From: Streptomyces roseoviridis
GTDB taxonomy: Bacteria > Actinomycetota > Actinomycetes > Streptomycetales > Streptomycetaceae
Direction of reading: 5' to 3'
Length of the DNA: 64,000 bases
Assembly: GCF_039535235.1 (NCBI RefSeq)
Contig: NZ_BAAAWU010000001.1
Span: forward strand, 124,001-188,000
The notes beneath the pieces are model-generated. The model was given only the letters and a program-made list of their open reading frames with translations, had not been told where the DNA came from and searched no databases. Shown here piece by piece: positions 34,059 through 42,680 of this stretch. The position numbers and the translations under genes are program-made. Position 1 is the first letter of the stretch; each line of letters begins with the position of its first letter.

Positions 34059-34913
34059 TCACGCGCGCCGGTGGAGGTACGTCTCCAGCTCAGCGGCGCC
34101 CGTCAGCAGCGCACGCCCGCGGGCGGTCAGCCGACCGTGCCAGTCGTGCAGGGCGGTTCGCAGCGGCTCCAGCCCGCCGACCGCCCGTACGCGGTCGATC
34201 AGCGGTGCGATCTGGTCCAGCGGGTAACCGCCCCGTCTGAGCTGGTGGGCCAGGCGCGCGTCGCGCACGTCGGCCTCGTCGTAGACGCGGTATCCGGTCC
34301 GGGGGTCGCGGCGCGGGCGCACCAGGCCGGCCCCCTCCCACTTGCGCAGCGTCGCGGGCCGGATACCGAGCTTCCGTGCCAGCGGTCCGATGAACGTGTC
34401 CCCGGACCCGGACCGTGGCCCCGACCCGGACCCGGACCCGGACCGTGGCCCTGGCCCGGACACCGGCCCCTCCCCCGCCCCGGTGACGGGCGTCGGCGAG
34501 GAGACGGACGCCGCCCGGGACTCCGCCTGCCGGGACTCCACCGCCTGCCCCGACAGCGTGCCCGGTCCCAGGTCGCGCAGCGCCTTCTCCACGGCCTGGA
34601 GGGTCCGCCGGTCGTCGAGGAGCTGGGCGTGGCTCTCGTCGATGAGGCGGAACGCCTCGTCGACGGCGCCCTCGTTCACGGCCCGCATGATCGACGCCGC
34701 CGTCCGATGGCCGTGGCCGGGCACCAGCGCGAGGAACGCGCGCAGAGCCGCCGCGTGCAGGGAGGTGTAGGTGCGGTAGCCGTGGGGCGTGCGGGCGGCG
34801 GCCGGAAGGATGCCGGCCTCTTCGTAGTTCCTGACGGCCTGCGTGGACAGACCGTGCCCGCGGGCCAGATCGATCGGACGCAGCCGTTCCCCGCTTTGAA
34901 GGTTGTGCCCCAT
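34059..34913 (-). CDS. TioE-type double-MerR transcriptional regulator
   Basis: Protein of 284 residues from ATG 34913 with AAGGTCGG just before. It has a first MerR helix-turn-helix (about 10-80; RPIDLARGHGLSTQAVRNYEEAG, HGYRTY) and a helical effector-side region. A Gly/Ser/Pro/Arg linker (about 150-180, made from repeated CGGACC codon blocks) leads to a second MerR-like domain (about 183-275; ARKLGIRPATLRKWE, RTGYRVYDE). It shares a 69-bp promoter with the divergent esterase gene and probably controls both. The palindrome at 34962-34979 is the best site. Confidence 0.85.
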   Translation of the reverse strand: MGHNLQSGERLRPIDLARGHGLSTQAVRNYEEAGILPAAARTPHGYRTYTSLHAAALRAFLALVPGHGHRTAASIMRAVNEGAVDEAFRLIDESHAQLLDDRRTLQAVEKALRDLGPGTLSGQAVESRQAESRAASVSSPTPVTGAGEGPVSGPGPRSGSGSGSGPRSGSGDTFIGPLARKLGIRPATLRKWEGAGLVRPRRDPRTGYRVYDEADVRDARLAHQLRRGGYPLDQIAPLIDRVRAVGGLEPLRTALHDWHGRLTARGRALLTGAAELETYLHRRA

Positions 34914-34961
34914 GGCACCGACCTTACAGCGGGGTCTCTCTCGAAAAGTCTCCACCGAGGG

Positions 34962-34979
34962 TTCAACGATAGCGTTGAA
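34962..34979. promoter_or_regulatory. MerR-type operator between TioE-like regulator and esterase
   Basis: TTCAACGATAGCGTTGAA: perfect 7-bp arms (TTCAACG and CGTTGAA) around ATAG, three bases before the ATG at 34983. In a 69-bp divergent promoter region this is a strong candidate for the regulator's site and implies a very short leader for the esterase message. Confidence 0.75.
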
Positions 34980-34982
34980 GGC

Positions 34983-36185
34983 ATGGCGACTGACATCAAG
35001 GACACCGCCCATCCCGTCGACGCTGCCGCCCTCATGAGGCTGCTCCCGGTACGGCCCCGCGTCCTCGCCCTGGGCGAGCCCACCCACACCGAGGACACCC
35101 TGCTCGGCCTGCGCAACGAACTCTTCCGGCAGCTCGTCGAGGAGGGGGGCTACCGGACGATCGCGATCGAGACGGACTGCCTGCGGGGACTGCTCGTCGA
35201 CGACTACGTCACCTCGGGCGCGGGCACCCTGGAGGAGGTGATGGAGCAGGGCTTCAGCCACGACTGGGGCGTCTGCGCCGCCAACCGGGAACTGGTGCGC
35301 TGGATGCGTGCCCACAACGACGGCCGGCCCGCGTCCGAGCAGGTCCGCTTCGCCGGCTTCGACGGTCCGCTGGAGATCACCGCCGCCGCGAGTCCCCGGC
35401 AGGCCCTCCTCGCGCTCCACGGCTTCCTCGCCGCGCGGCTGGGGGCACAGCTGCTTCCCTGCTCGGCGCAGACGCTGGACCTGCTCCTCGGAGCGGACGA
35501 GCGGTGGACCGAGCCCGCCGCGATGCGGGACCCGTCACGGTCCGTGGGGCAGTCGGCCGAGGCAGCGCGGCTCCGACTGCTCGCGGACGATCTGGTGGAA
35601 CTGCTCGACGCCCACACGCCCCAGCTGCGCCGGGCGGCCTCCGGCGACGACTGGGACCGGGCGCGCCTCCACGCGCGCACCGCCCTCGGTCTGCTCCGCT
35701 ACCACCACTGGATGGCCGACGCCTCCCCGGCCCGTCTCGCCCGGCTGGTCGCGGTACGGGACCAGATGATGGCCCGCAACCTCCTGGCGCTCTCCGCTCG
35801 GGGGCGGGTGTTCGTCCACTCCCACAACGGTCACCTCCAGCGGGAGAAGAGCACGATGCGGATGGGTGGGGCGCCCCTGGAGTGGTGGAGCGCCGGTGCG
35901 CTGGTGAGCGCCGAGCTGGGCGAGGAGTACGCCTTCGTGGCCACCGCTCTCGGCACGCTGCGGCACCGCGGGGTGGACACTCCGCCGCCGGACACCCTCG
36001 AAGGACTGCTGTACGCCCTCCCGGAGGACCGGTGCCTCGTCGACTCCCGGCTGCTGGCCACGGTCCTCGGTGACACGCGGCCCGCACCCAGGGTGTCCCC
36101 CTGGTTCGGCTACGCGCCGTTCGACCCGGCCCACCTGACGGACTGCGACGCCCTCGTGTTCGTCAGGGACGTCCCGCAGGGGTGA
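34983..36185 (+). CDS. Erythromycin-esterase-like (EreA/ChaN-type) protein
   Basis: Protein of 400 residues from ATG 34983 (GAAGG upstream). Family motifs are present: VLALGEPTHTEDTLLGLRNELF, the pair IAIETDCLRGLLVDDYV, QGFSHDWGVCAANRELVRWMRAHN and HSHNGHLQRE (late catalytic His region), so the site appears complete. Members hydrolyse the lactone of macrolides, but most streptomycete homologues have unknown substrates. Control by a TioE-type regulator suggests induction by a compound. No macrolide synthesis genes are near, so a resistance or scavenging role is inference. Confidence 0.85.
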   Translation: MATDIKDTAHPVDAAALMRLLPVRPRVLALGEPTHTEDTLLGLRNELFRQLVEEGGYRTIAIETDCLRGLLVDDYVTSGAGTLEEVMEQGFSHDWGVCAANRELVRWMRAHNDGRPASEQVRFAGFDGPLEITAAASPRQALLALHGFLAARLGAQLLPCSAQTLDLLLGADERWTEPAAMRDPSRSVGQSAEAARLRLLADDLVELLDAHTPQLRRAASGDDWDRARLHARTALGLLRYHHWMADASPARLARLVAVRDQMMARNLLALSARGRVFVHSHNGHLQREKSTMRMGGAPLEWWSAGALVSAELGEEYAFVATALGTLRHRGVDTPPPDTLEGLLYALPEDRCLVDSRLLATVLGDTRPAPRVSPWFGYAPFDPAHLTDCDALVFVRDVPQG

Positions 36186-36288
36186 GAGGGGCTGCCGGCG
36201 CCGGTCTCCTGGGTGCGCCGCGGGTCGAGCCGCGCATCGGGGCGCGCTCCCGCGTGTGGCAGCCGCCGGGCGGTGAGCGCTCATGGGT

Positions 36289-36345
36289 GCGGGCCGGTGA
36301 CCGGGCGCGGAACCCCTTTCGGTCCGCGTCCGGTCACCGGCCCGC
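36289..36345. terminator. Long bidirectional hairpin terminator
   Basis: GCGGGCCGGTGACCGG (36289-36304) pairs perfectly with 36330-36345, and GCGCGGA/TCCGCG extends the stem inward. It lies between the convergent esterase (ends 36185) and GlsB (ends 36362) genes. Confidence 0.8.
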
Positions 36346-36361
36346 TCCGGTCACCCGCCGG

Positions 36362-36634
36362 TCAGGAATGCCGGCTCCTGCCACCGGCCACAAGCCGGTA
36401 GATCGCCAGCAGGATGAGGGAACCGACGATGGCGGCGATCCAGGTCGAGAGCTCGAAGAACCCGTCGATGGAGTCGACGCCGAAAATCACCTTGCCGAGC
36501 CATCCGCCCAGCAGTCCTCCCGCGACCCCGATCAGGATCGTGACGATGAAGCCGCCCGGGTCCTTACCCGGCATCAGGAGCTTCGCGATGATGCCGGCGA
36601 TCAGGCCCACCAGAATCCAGCCGATTATGCCCAC
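36362..36634 (-). CDS. GlsB/YeaQ/YmgE-family stress-response membrane protein
   Basis: Protein of 90 residues from GTG 36634, with AAGAGG six bases upstream. Three hydrophobic Gly-rich segments (about 3-18, 28-50, 62-82) with the signature IGWILVGLIAGIIAKLLMPG and ILIGVAGGLLGGWLG. Members are transglycosylase-associated small membrane proteins linked to general stress; the biochemical role is not clear. In streptomycetes such genes are often under stress sigma control; no promoter match is obvious here. Confidence 0.9.
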   Translation of the reverse strand: MGIIGWILVGLIAGIIAKLLMPGKDPGGFIVTILIGVAGGLLGGWLGKVIFGVDSIDGFFELSTWIAAIVGSLILLAIYRLVAGGRSRHS

Positions 36635-36764
36635 GGTGTACCTCTTCTCAACACGGTCGATTCCTGTCCCTCCGTATGCGCCCCACACCGCGTCCCAAAC
36701 CCTCACGTGCCGTCCGACCTGGAATCGGCGGGTGGGCGGGGGGCCGGCCGGAGGTCACGGGCGG

Positions 36765-37187
36765 TCACCCCGGCGAGCGGGCCGGCACCGGCGGGTGTCC
36801 TCGCCGCTGCGGCTTCGAGGAGGCGGCTTCGAGGAGGCGGGTCACGGCGCGGGAGGGGTTGACGAGCCGGAGGCGGCGTCCGCTGCGGGGCCACCAGCCG
36901 AGGACGCGGAGCAGGCCGGAGTCGCAGAAGGTGACCCGGAAGGTGTCGAGCACAAGGCCGGTGTATCCCTCCGCGGCCGCCGAGACCAGCAGGGCCCCGA
37001 GCGGGGCGCTGCTGAAGCGGTCGATCTCCCCGCTGACCTGGACGACCAGCGTCGTGCCGAGGGTGGTGCAGGCGTCGACGACTATGACGCCGGGCGCGGT
37101 GTCCGCGCCCGGGTCGTGCGGGGAGCGGGCGGTCAGGGGCGCGGGAGCGGCGGGCAGTATCGGGGGTGGTGTGCTTGAGGTACTCAC
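36765..37187 (-). CDS. STAS-domain protein (anti-sigma-factor-antagonist-like)
   Basis: Protein of 140 residues from GTG 37187; GTG 37238 is an alternative, since the GGAGG before 37187 is very close. After a Pro-rich 30-residue tail the STAS domain (about 36-120) reads LVVQVSGEIDRFSSAPLGALL, GLVLDTFRVTFCDSGLLRVL. The residue phosphorylated in classical antagonists is the Ser of the D-S-S/T-G motif; here the motif is FCDSGLL, so a phosphorylatable Ser is present. It would bind an anti-sigma HATPase and be dephosphorylated by a SpoIIE-type phosphatase, of which two lie in the window. No partner gene is adjacent. Confidence 0.8.
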   Translation of the reverse strand: MSTSSTPPPILPAAPAPLTARSPHDPGADTAPGVIVVDACTTLGTTLVVQVSGEIDRFSSAPLGALLVSAAAEGYTGLVLDTFRVTFCDSGLLRVLGWWPRSGRRLRLVNPSRAVTRLLEAASSKPQRRGHPPVPARSPG

Positions 37188-37257
37188 GCCTCCATCAACA
37201 CGGCACGGCCGCCCTCGGGACACGAGGCACGCGTCCACTTCACCCCATCTGACCAGC

Positions 37258-37284
37258 GCCGATCCCCGACAAGGGGGAATCGGC
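37258..37284 (-). terminator. Imperfect hairpin after the 137-aa gene
   Basis: CGCCGATCCCC and GGGGGAATCGGCG pair with one bulge, about 15 bp past the 37300 stop on the minus strand. Plausible terminator before the STAS gene. Confidence 0.5.
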
Positions 37285-37299
37285 GTGCCCCTTCCCGGC

Positions 37300-37713
37300 T
37301 CAACCGCCCCCGAACCGGCGGGCGCGCCGGCGCAGGCGGCGGCGCAGGCGGCGGCGCCAGCGCGCCAGGAGTTCGGCGGGTGTACGGGGCGGGGGCGGCG
37401 GCTCGGCCGGGCAGTGTTCCCGTCTGGTGAGCGGGGCCAGCGGCATCAGGTACTGCCGGCCCTCGATGACCGCGGCGCACAGGGGTTCGGCGTCGGGCAG
37501 GTCGGCCAGGCGGACCGTCAGCGGCCGCAGGACGCGGTCCGGTTCGGCGATCTCGCCGCGGAGCTCTGTGGTCGCGCCGGGTGCCGTGCGCGCCACGGCC
37601 ACGACTTTGCCGTCGACGAGCAACTCGGCCCGATGCCGTCCGGCCTCCCACACGACGGTGACGGAATGCCCACCCTGGTCGAGGTGGAACCGGCGCTGAC
37701 GAACCCCTGTCAC
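37300..37713 (-). CDS. Hypothetical protein with basic C-terminal tail
   Basis: Protein of 137 residues from GTG 37713 (GGAGG five bases before). The first 90 residues look like a beta-rich small domain (RFHLDQGGHSVTVVWEAGRHRAELLVDG in two parts). The last 45 are Pro-rich followed by many arginines (RWRRRLRRRLRRRARR), a nucleic-acid-binding or membrane-surface type tail. Unrecognised family. High GC3 and a clean ribosome site support it being real. Confidence 0.65.
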   Translation of the reverse strand: MTGVRQRRFHLDQGGHSVTVVWEAGRHRAELLVDGKVVAVARTAPGATTELRGEIAEPDRVLRPLTVRLADLPDAEPLCAAVIEGRQYLMPLAPLTRREHCPAEPPPPPRTPAELLARWRRRLRRRLRRRARRFGGG

Positions 37714-37813
37714 GGCCGCCTCCCAGTCCGTGCCGCACCTCCAGCGTAGTTCCCGGCTTCGCGCGGCCGTCGTCCCGGCGTGCCGGGGCCGGTGGAGTGC
37801 GCCCGGGCCCGGC

Positions 37814-38854
37814 TCAGCGCGTGTCGGCCCCGCTCAGCGACCGCTGCCGGTGCTCCTTGGGCGAGAGCCCGTAGGCGGCTCGGAAGGCCCGGGTGAAGTC
37901 GGAGGCACGGGTCATGCCCCAGCGTGCGGCGACCGCGTGGATCGGGGTCGTCTGCAGCGCCGGGTCCGCCAGGTCGCGGTGCGCCCTGTCCAGTCGCTGG
38001 GCGCGTATCGAGGCAGCCACCGTCTCGCCGCCCGACTGCCGGGTGAAGACGCGGTGCAGGTGGCTGAGCGAGATGTGGTGCGCCGCGGCGATCACACCGG
38101 GGGTCAGCTCCGGGTCGTGCAGGTTGCGCTGGATGAACGCGCGGATGTGCTGGAGCAGGGCCTCCTGGCGGGTCTCGGGGGGCAGCGCGGCTTCGGCCTC
38201 CAGCAGGTGGGCGAGCCAGGCCGCCATGAGGTCCCGTACGACCGTGCCGAGGCGGGGGCCGTCGGAGGGCTGGAGGAAGGCGGCCTGCCGTTCGAGGCCG
38301 ACGAGGAAGTCCGCGAGGAGCGCGCCGGTGCCTTCGCGGGCGGGGAGCGAACGGCCCAGCAGGTGGCGCACGCGGTGCGGCGACAGCGGGAGCATCGCCT
38401 TGGGCAGGTCGACGGCCACGCCCCCGACCACGCGGTCGCGCTCCGGGCCGGCGGACCGGGTCTCGTACGCGCGGGCGTCGTAGGAGCCGGCGTCGTACGA
38501 GCGGACGTCGTAGGGCGTCGAGCTGTCGATGAGGGTGAGGCAGCTCGGGCCGACCGTGGCCGTCGGGCCGGCGTCGGGGCTCACGGCGAGGTCGCCGTCG
38601 AGCACGAGCGTGAGGTGGTAGAGCTCGGGGTCGTCGCGGCGTGCCATGGTCGCGTTCCGCACGAAGCGGGTGGGCGGTATGGAGGTCTTCCACACGGTCA
38701 CGGGGCCCATCTCCATGTGCCGCAGCTCCGCCCGGTAGTCGGCGGCGTGGGGGCTGATCGCCTCGCAGTGCCGCGTCCGTCCGGTGAGCTCGCGCCAGCA
38801 GTCGAACCTGTCCTCCGTCGGCACGTCCTCGCTGCGGAACACGGTCCCGATCAT
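37814..38854 (-). CDS. AraC-family regulator with AraC-binding-like-2 (ligand) domain
   Basis: Protein of 346 residues from ATG 38854 (GGAGAG upstream). The N-terminal part (about 1-180; FRSEDVPTEDRFDCWREL and VTVWKTSIPPTRF) is the AraC_binding_2 type of sensing domain found in streptomycete regulators. Residues about 235-340 hold two helix-turn-helix motifs, HHISLSHLHRVF and AARWGMTRASDFTRAFRAAYG. A repeated Tyr-Asp-Ala stretch (DVRSYDAGSYDARAYE) lies at about 115-130. A paralogue, frameshifted, is found at 47472-48528. No obvious target is adjacent except the divergent SpoIIE gene. Confidence 0.9.
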   Translation of the reverse strand: MIGTVFRSEDVPTEDRFDCWRELTGRTRHCEAISPHAADYRAELRHMEMGPVTVWKTSIPPTRFVRNATMARRDDPELYHLTLVLDGDLAVSPDAGPTATVGPSCLTLIDSSTPYDVRSYDAGSYDARAYETRSAGPERDRVVGGVAVDLPKAMLPLSPHRVRHLLGRSLPAREGTGALLADFLVGLERQAAFLQPSDGPRLGTVVRDLMAAWLAHLLEAEAALPPETRQEALLQHIRAFIQRNLHDPELTPGVIAAAHHISLSHLHRVFTRQSGGETVAASIRAQRLDRAHRDLADPALQTTPIHAVAARWGMTRASDFTRAFRAAYGLSPKEHRQRSLSGADTR

Positions 38855-38892
38855 CGCATCACTCTCCGTTCTCCCGGGCGGGTGGCGTCCGT

Positions 38893-38922
38893 GGGGCCGG
38901 CCGGACTGCCCCGGCCGGCCCC
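38893..38922. promoter_or_regulatory. Perfect inverted repeat in the AraC/SpoIIE divergent spacer
   Basis: GGGGCCGGCCGG (38893-38904) and CCGGCCGGCCCC (38911-38922) form a perfect 12-bp stem with a six-base loop, 39 bp before the AraC start. It could be an operator or an mRNA leader hairpin. The rest of the 390-bp spacer (38855-39244) shows no gene. Confidence 0.5.
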
Positions 38923-39244
38923 CTGCCTCATGGACGGGCAGGGAGGGATTTTCGTGACGCGCCCGCGCGACGCGCCTCGGTGACCCGTCCGCGTGGCCCC
39001 CGTGCCGCGCCCCCTCGATTGTGCGGAGGCGGTCGGGCCGGTCCTGCTCCGGGGTGCCTCCGGACGGGTGACGGGGCCCTTCGCCGTACCGGAGGCCGCG
39101 GGCGGCACGCATGATCCGGGGCGTGGTGGGCAGCGGCGCGGGTGGCAGCCGGTGGCGCGAGGGCCGAGCCGCCGGTTCGATGCGCGCGCGAGCCGGAGCC
39201 ACGGGTGAGCCCGAAGCGCGCGTGGCCCGGCCCGGGAGGCGATC

Positions 39245-40972
39245 GTGAATTTTCCGCTGCCTGACACCGTCGACGAGCTCAAATCGCTGATCAGCCGGGA
39301 GGTGTCCGCCCTGCGCGGCTCCGTGCGGCGTACCGCGGAGCGTCCCCCGACCCCCGTACCGGGTGAGGAGATCACCTCTCCGGTGCGACTGCTCGCCCCG
39401 GCGTCCGCCTCGTCCCGCGAGCCGGCGCCCCGCTGTCTGTGCAGCACGCACGACCCCGACACGCTGGGGACGTGCGCGGCGCTGAGCGCGATCCCCGCGT
39501 CCGCCGCGCTCCTCGAGCCGATCCGCGAGGACGGGACCGGCACCGTACGGGACTACCTCATCGTGGCCGGCAACCGGACCCGTTCGGCCGACTGGCTGGA
39601 GTCCCCGGACCAGCAGGTCGGGCAGCGTTTCCTGGAGGCACGGCCGGGAGCGGCGAGCAGCGGCCTGCTCGCTTCGCTCGTCGAGGTCACCGGCGGCGGC
39701 GGGCCCATGGAGGGCCGGGTGGTCGACTACACCGAGCAGCGGCTCGGCCGGCTGCACCGCGCTCCCCTGTTGTACTCGGCGGCGCTCTGCGGCGAGCAGC
39801 TGCTCGTCACCTGGCGGCCGGTGCAGAGCCAGACGGAGCTGCTGACGATCGACGCCCAGTACCTGGCCTCGCTGGGCTGGGGCAACTGGGACCTGCTGTC
39901 GGGGAAGGTGACCTGGTCGGAGGGGCTCAGCCGGATCTTCCACGCCGACGTCCGGATGCCCTGGACGCTGGACCAGCTCTGCGACGCGCTGCTGCCGGAC
40001 GATCTGACGGCGTTCTCCGAGTTCCTGACGTCCGTCCTCGCGGGCGAGGAACCGGCCTGGACCCGGATCCGGTTCCTGGTGCTCGGCGAGGTGCGGACGC
40101 TCGACCTGCTCGGCCGCCCGGTGGCCGGCACCGACGGCAGGCCGTGGGCCGTCAACCTGGTGGCCAGGGACCTCACCCCGCAGATCCGCAGCCGCCGCCG
40201 GCTGGCGGAGACGGAGCGCGAATCGGACCGGCTGCGGCGGCAGGCCCGGGCGGAGCGGCGGATCGCCGACGCCCTGCGCGAAGCGCTGCTGCCGACCCAC
40301 TCCGAGGCGCTCGCCGCGGTGGGGCTGTCCGTCGCCGCGTCGTACAAGCCCTCCGAACCGGACGCCGCGGTGGGCGGCGACTGGTACAAGTGCCGGCTGC
40401 TGCCGGACGGACGGGTGCTGATCGCGATCGGCGACGCCTCCGGGCACGGCCTGGACGCGGTGGCGCGGATGTCACAGCAGCGTCACGCGCTGGCCGGTCT
40501 CGCGCAGACCGGAGCGTCGGCCGGTGAGATGACGACCTGGCTGAACGAGCTGGTCTGCAGCGAGCCTTCGGGGCAGACCGCCACCATGATCACGGGGCAC
40601 ATCGACGAGCACCACGCCTTCCACTGGGCCGACGCCGGCCACCCGGCTCCCCTCCTGCTCCGGGACGGCCGGGCGGCCCCGCTCCACACGCCGCAGCGCG
40701 GCCCGCTGCTCGGTGCCCTGCCGGGCTACGCGTACGAGACCACCACGACCGAACTGCGCGAGGGCGACCTTCTGCTCCTGTACACCGACGGGATCGTGGA
40801 GCGCCGGGGAGAGGACGTCACCAAGGGCATCGAGCGCCTCGCCGATCTGATGGCGCGTTCGCGGGGGGCCGGGCCGCAGGACCTGATCGACACCGTGCTC
40901 GCCGACCCCGATCAGGCCGGCCACGAGGACGACGCCTGCATGCTGGCGATCCAGCTCACCAGGCGGCCGTGA
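39245..40972 (+). CDS. PAS - SpoIIE (PP2C-type) protein phosphatase
   Basis: Protein of 575 residues from GTG 39245 (GGAGG five bases before). Order: an N-terminal GAF-like region with a CLCSTHDPDT cysteine pair (about 60-190), a PAS-like region (about 205-325; LGWGNWDLLSGKVTWSEGL and RIFHADVRMPWT), a short coiled coil (about 320-350) and a SpoIIE domain (about 355-570). Metal motifs VGGDWYK (377-382), IGDASGHGLDAVA, YTDGIVERRGED and HEDDACMLA are intact. It should dephosphorylate an antagonist in a partner-switch cascade in response to a signal sensed by PAS/GAF. The conserved Cys pair might be redox- or metal-responsive. Distinct from the phosphatase at 4880. Confidence 0.92.
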   Translation: MNFPLPDTVDELKSLISREVSALRGSVRRTAERPPTPVPGEEITSPVRLLAPASASSREPAPRCLCSTHDPDTLGTCAALSAIPASAALLEPIREDGTGTVRDYLIVAGNRTRSADWLESPDQQVGQRFLEARPGAASSGLLASLVEVTGGGGPMEGRVVDYTEQRLGRLHRAPLLYSAALCGEQLLVTWRPVQSQTELLTIDAQYLASLGWGNWDLLSGKVTWSEGLSRIFHADVRMPWTLDQLCDALLPDDLTAFSEFLTSVLAGEEPAWTRIRFLVLGEVRTLDLLGRPVAGTDGRPWAVNLVARDLTPQIRSRRRLAETERESDRLRRQARAERRIADALREALLPTHSEALAAVGLSVAASYKPSEPDAAVGGDWYKCRLLPDGRVLIAIGDASGHGLDAVARMSQQRHALAGLAQTGASAGEMTTWLNELVCSEPSGQTATMITGHIDEHHAFHWADAGHPAPLLLRDGRAAPLHTPQRGPLLGALPGYAYETTTTELREGDLLLLYTDGIVERRGEDVTKGIERLADLMARSRGAGPQDLIDTVLADPDQAGHEDDACMLAIQLTRRP

Positions 40973-41169
40973 CGGACGGAGCCGGAGCGGGCGCCCGCGG
41001 GTGCGCGAACTCGCAGGACTGGCGGGCCCGTCGGCAGGGGATGTCCCTGGGGTGTCCCCCGCGGTCCGGACCGTCCGGACGGCGGACGGGACGCGCGACG
41101 GAACGAAGACACGGGACGCGCCCGGGCGGTTCTGCCACCGCGGCCCCTCCAGGAAAGTATGATCAAGCG

Positions 41170-41706
41170 ATGTCTGACATGACTGAGACCACGCCCGGCT
41201 GGCTGAGCACGGACGAGCTGGACATGGCCAGGGCCCGGATGCCGATCCTGTACGTCGACGCCGTGCCCGTACGCGTGGACGACAGCGGCGAGGTCACCAG
41301 CATCGGACTGCTGCTGCGGATCGGCGCGGACGGAGCGATCAGCCGCACCCTGGTGTCGGGGCGCGTGATGCACCACGAGCGGGTACGCGACGCGCTGCTG
41401 CGGCACCTGGAGAAGGACCTCGGCCCCGTGGCCCTGCCGCGCATCCCCGCGTCCCTCCAGCCGTTCACCGTCGCCGAGTACTTCCCCACGGCCGGCATCA
41501 CCCCGTACCACGACCCGCGCCAGCACGCGGTGTCCCTCGCCTACATCGTGCCGGTCACCGGTGACTGCCGCCCCCGGCAGGACGCCCTCGACCTGGTCTG
41601 GTTCAGCCCGCAGGAGGCATCCTCGGCGGCGGTGCGGAGCGAGATGCCGGACGGTCACGCGGTCCTGCTGAAGCAGGCGCTCGCGCACGTCGGCCACGCG
41701 TTCTGA
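41170..41706 (+). CDS. DUF4916 / NUDIX-like hydrolase-fold protein
   Basis: Protein of 178 residues from ATG 41170. The sequence has the NUDIX-like core shape (VDAVPVRVDDSGEVTSIGLLL; later ARDALLRHLEKDLG), but the canonical NUDIX box (GX5EX7REUXEEXGU) is not fully present, so metal-dependent pyrophosphohydrolase activity is doubtful. This matches the DUF4916 family. Soluble cytoplasmic protein. It follows the SpoIIE gene by about 197 bp on the same strand. Confidence 0.75.
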   Translation: MSDMTETTPGWLSTDELDMARARMPILYVDAVPVRVDDSGEVTSIGLLLRIGADGAISRTLVSGRVMHHERVRDALLRHLEKDLGPVALPRIPASLQPFTVAEYFPTAGITPYHDPRQHAVSLAYIVPVTGDCRPRQDALDLVWFSPQEASSAAVRSEMPDGHAVLLKQALAHVGHAF

Positions 41707-41796
41707 GATCGGCGAGGGCGGCGGCCGGCGGGTCCGCGGCGGTCCGCGGGGCGTGACGTCGCCGTCCTCGACGGAGGCCGGGCCGGTGCGGGGCCG

Positions 41797-42267
41797 TCAC
41801 CCGGGGTGTCGCGGCCGGCGTGCGGCCGTGTGGCGGACGCGGCGTGTGCATCCCCGCTCGGCGAGCAGGGCGAGGGCCGCCGGGGACACGGCGAAGGTAC
41901 CGGTGACGGCGGTGCGCTGGCACCAGTCGGAGGCGGTGGTCAGCTCCGCGGGGGTCCATGGCTCACCGAGGACGAGGGCCCTGAGCAGGGTCCATTCGCG
42001 CAGCCGGCGGGCGAGCACGTCCCGCCCGGCGACGACGCCGGACAGCGCGCGGCACCAGGCGGGGAACCGGGCGTCGGTCAGCAGTTCGGCCGCTCGTCGG
42101 TCGACGTGGCGGACCACCGCGCTCTGCGCCATCACCGGATCCTCGTCCCTCAGCACGGCGGCCACCAGTTCCGCCTCGTCCGGCTCGGCGACGGTCCCGA
42201 GCGCGGTCAGGTACCGGGCGAAACGCCGGTGTTCGGCCGGCTCGGGGCCGAGGGGTACGTCGGTCAT
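41797..42267 (-). CDS. Hypothetical protein
   Basis: Protein of 156 residues from ATG 42267 with GGGAGG nine bases before. Entirely helical in appearance (RFARYLTALGTVAEPDEAELV, AVVRHVDRRAAELLTD), no signal or membrane segment. The C-terminus is Arg-rich. I do not recognise a family, though its make-up (aligned helices with a Trp pair, TTASDWCQRTAV) looks like a HEAT-type or conserved streptomycete orphan. Last gene downstream of the ArsR-VOC pair, with a 26-bp gap, so likely co-transcribed. Confidence 0.65.
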   Translation of the reverse strand: MTDVPLGPEPAEHRRFARYLTALGTVAEPDEAELVAAVLRDEDPVMAQSAVVRHVDRRAAELLTDARFPAWCRALSGVVAGRDVLARRLREWTLLRALVLGEPWTPAELTTASDWCQRTAVTGTFAVSPAALALLAERGCTRRVRHTAARRPRHPG

Positions 42268-42293
42268 GCGGTGCCTCCCCCCAGGACCCGGCC

Positions 42294-42680
42294 CTACGCG
42301 CTGTGGACGATCTGGATGAGGTTGCCGCAGGTGTCGTCCAGGACGGCGGTGGTGACGGAGCCCATCTCCAGCGGCTCCTGGGTGAAGAACACGCCGAGCC
42401 CGCGCAGCCGTTCGTACTCCGCCCGGACGTCGTCCACGGCGAAGGAGGCGGCCGGGATGCCGTCGTGCACCAGCGCCGTCTTGTAGGGCTGCACGGCGGG
42501 GTGTCCGGACGGCTCGAGCAGCAGCTCCGTCCCGTTCGGCTCCTCGGGCGAGACGACGGTGATCCAGCGGTCCTTCCCGAGCGGGACGTCGTGCTTCTGC
42601 ACAAATCCCAGCACGTCGGTGTAGAAGCGCAGGGCCTTCTCCTGGTCGTCGACGAAGACGCTGGTGAGGTGGATCTTCAT
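42294..42680 (-). CDS. VOC-superfamily protein (glyoxalase-like)
   Basis: Protein of 128 residues from ATG 42680. Two VOC modules: HLTSVFVDDQEKALRFYTDVLGF with WITVVSPEEPNGTELLLEP, and TALVHDGIPAASFAVDDVRAE with VLDDTCGNLIQIV. Its ATG overlaps the stop of the upstream ArsR gene by four bases (ATGA), so both are translated together. Widespread ArsR-VOC pairs of this type are used as small detoxification modules. Ligand or substrate unknown. Confidence 0.9.
   Translation of the reverse strand: MKIHLTSVFVDDQEKALRFYTDVLGFVQKHDVPLGKDRWITVVSPEEPNGTELLLEPSGHPAVQPYKTALVHDGIPAASFAVDDVRAEYERLRGLGVFFTQEPLEMGSVTTAVLDDTCGNLIQIVHSA

Noticed and set aside
34400..34470. CGGACC/GTGGCC repeats as a transposon end or regulatory array
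   Set aside because: They lie within the regulator's coding frame and encode its Gly/Ser/Pro/Arg linker, in frame.
37814..40447. 877-codon minus-strand frame that fuses AraC to antisense SpoIIE sequence
   Set aside because: Only the last 346 codons are AraC; the rest is shadow of the SpoIIE gene. The ribosome site at the AraC ATG confirms separation.
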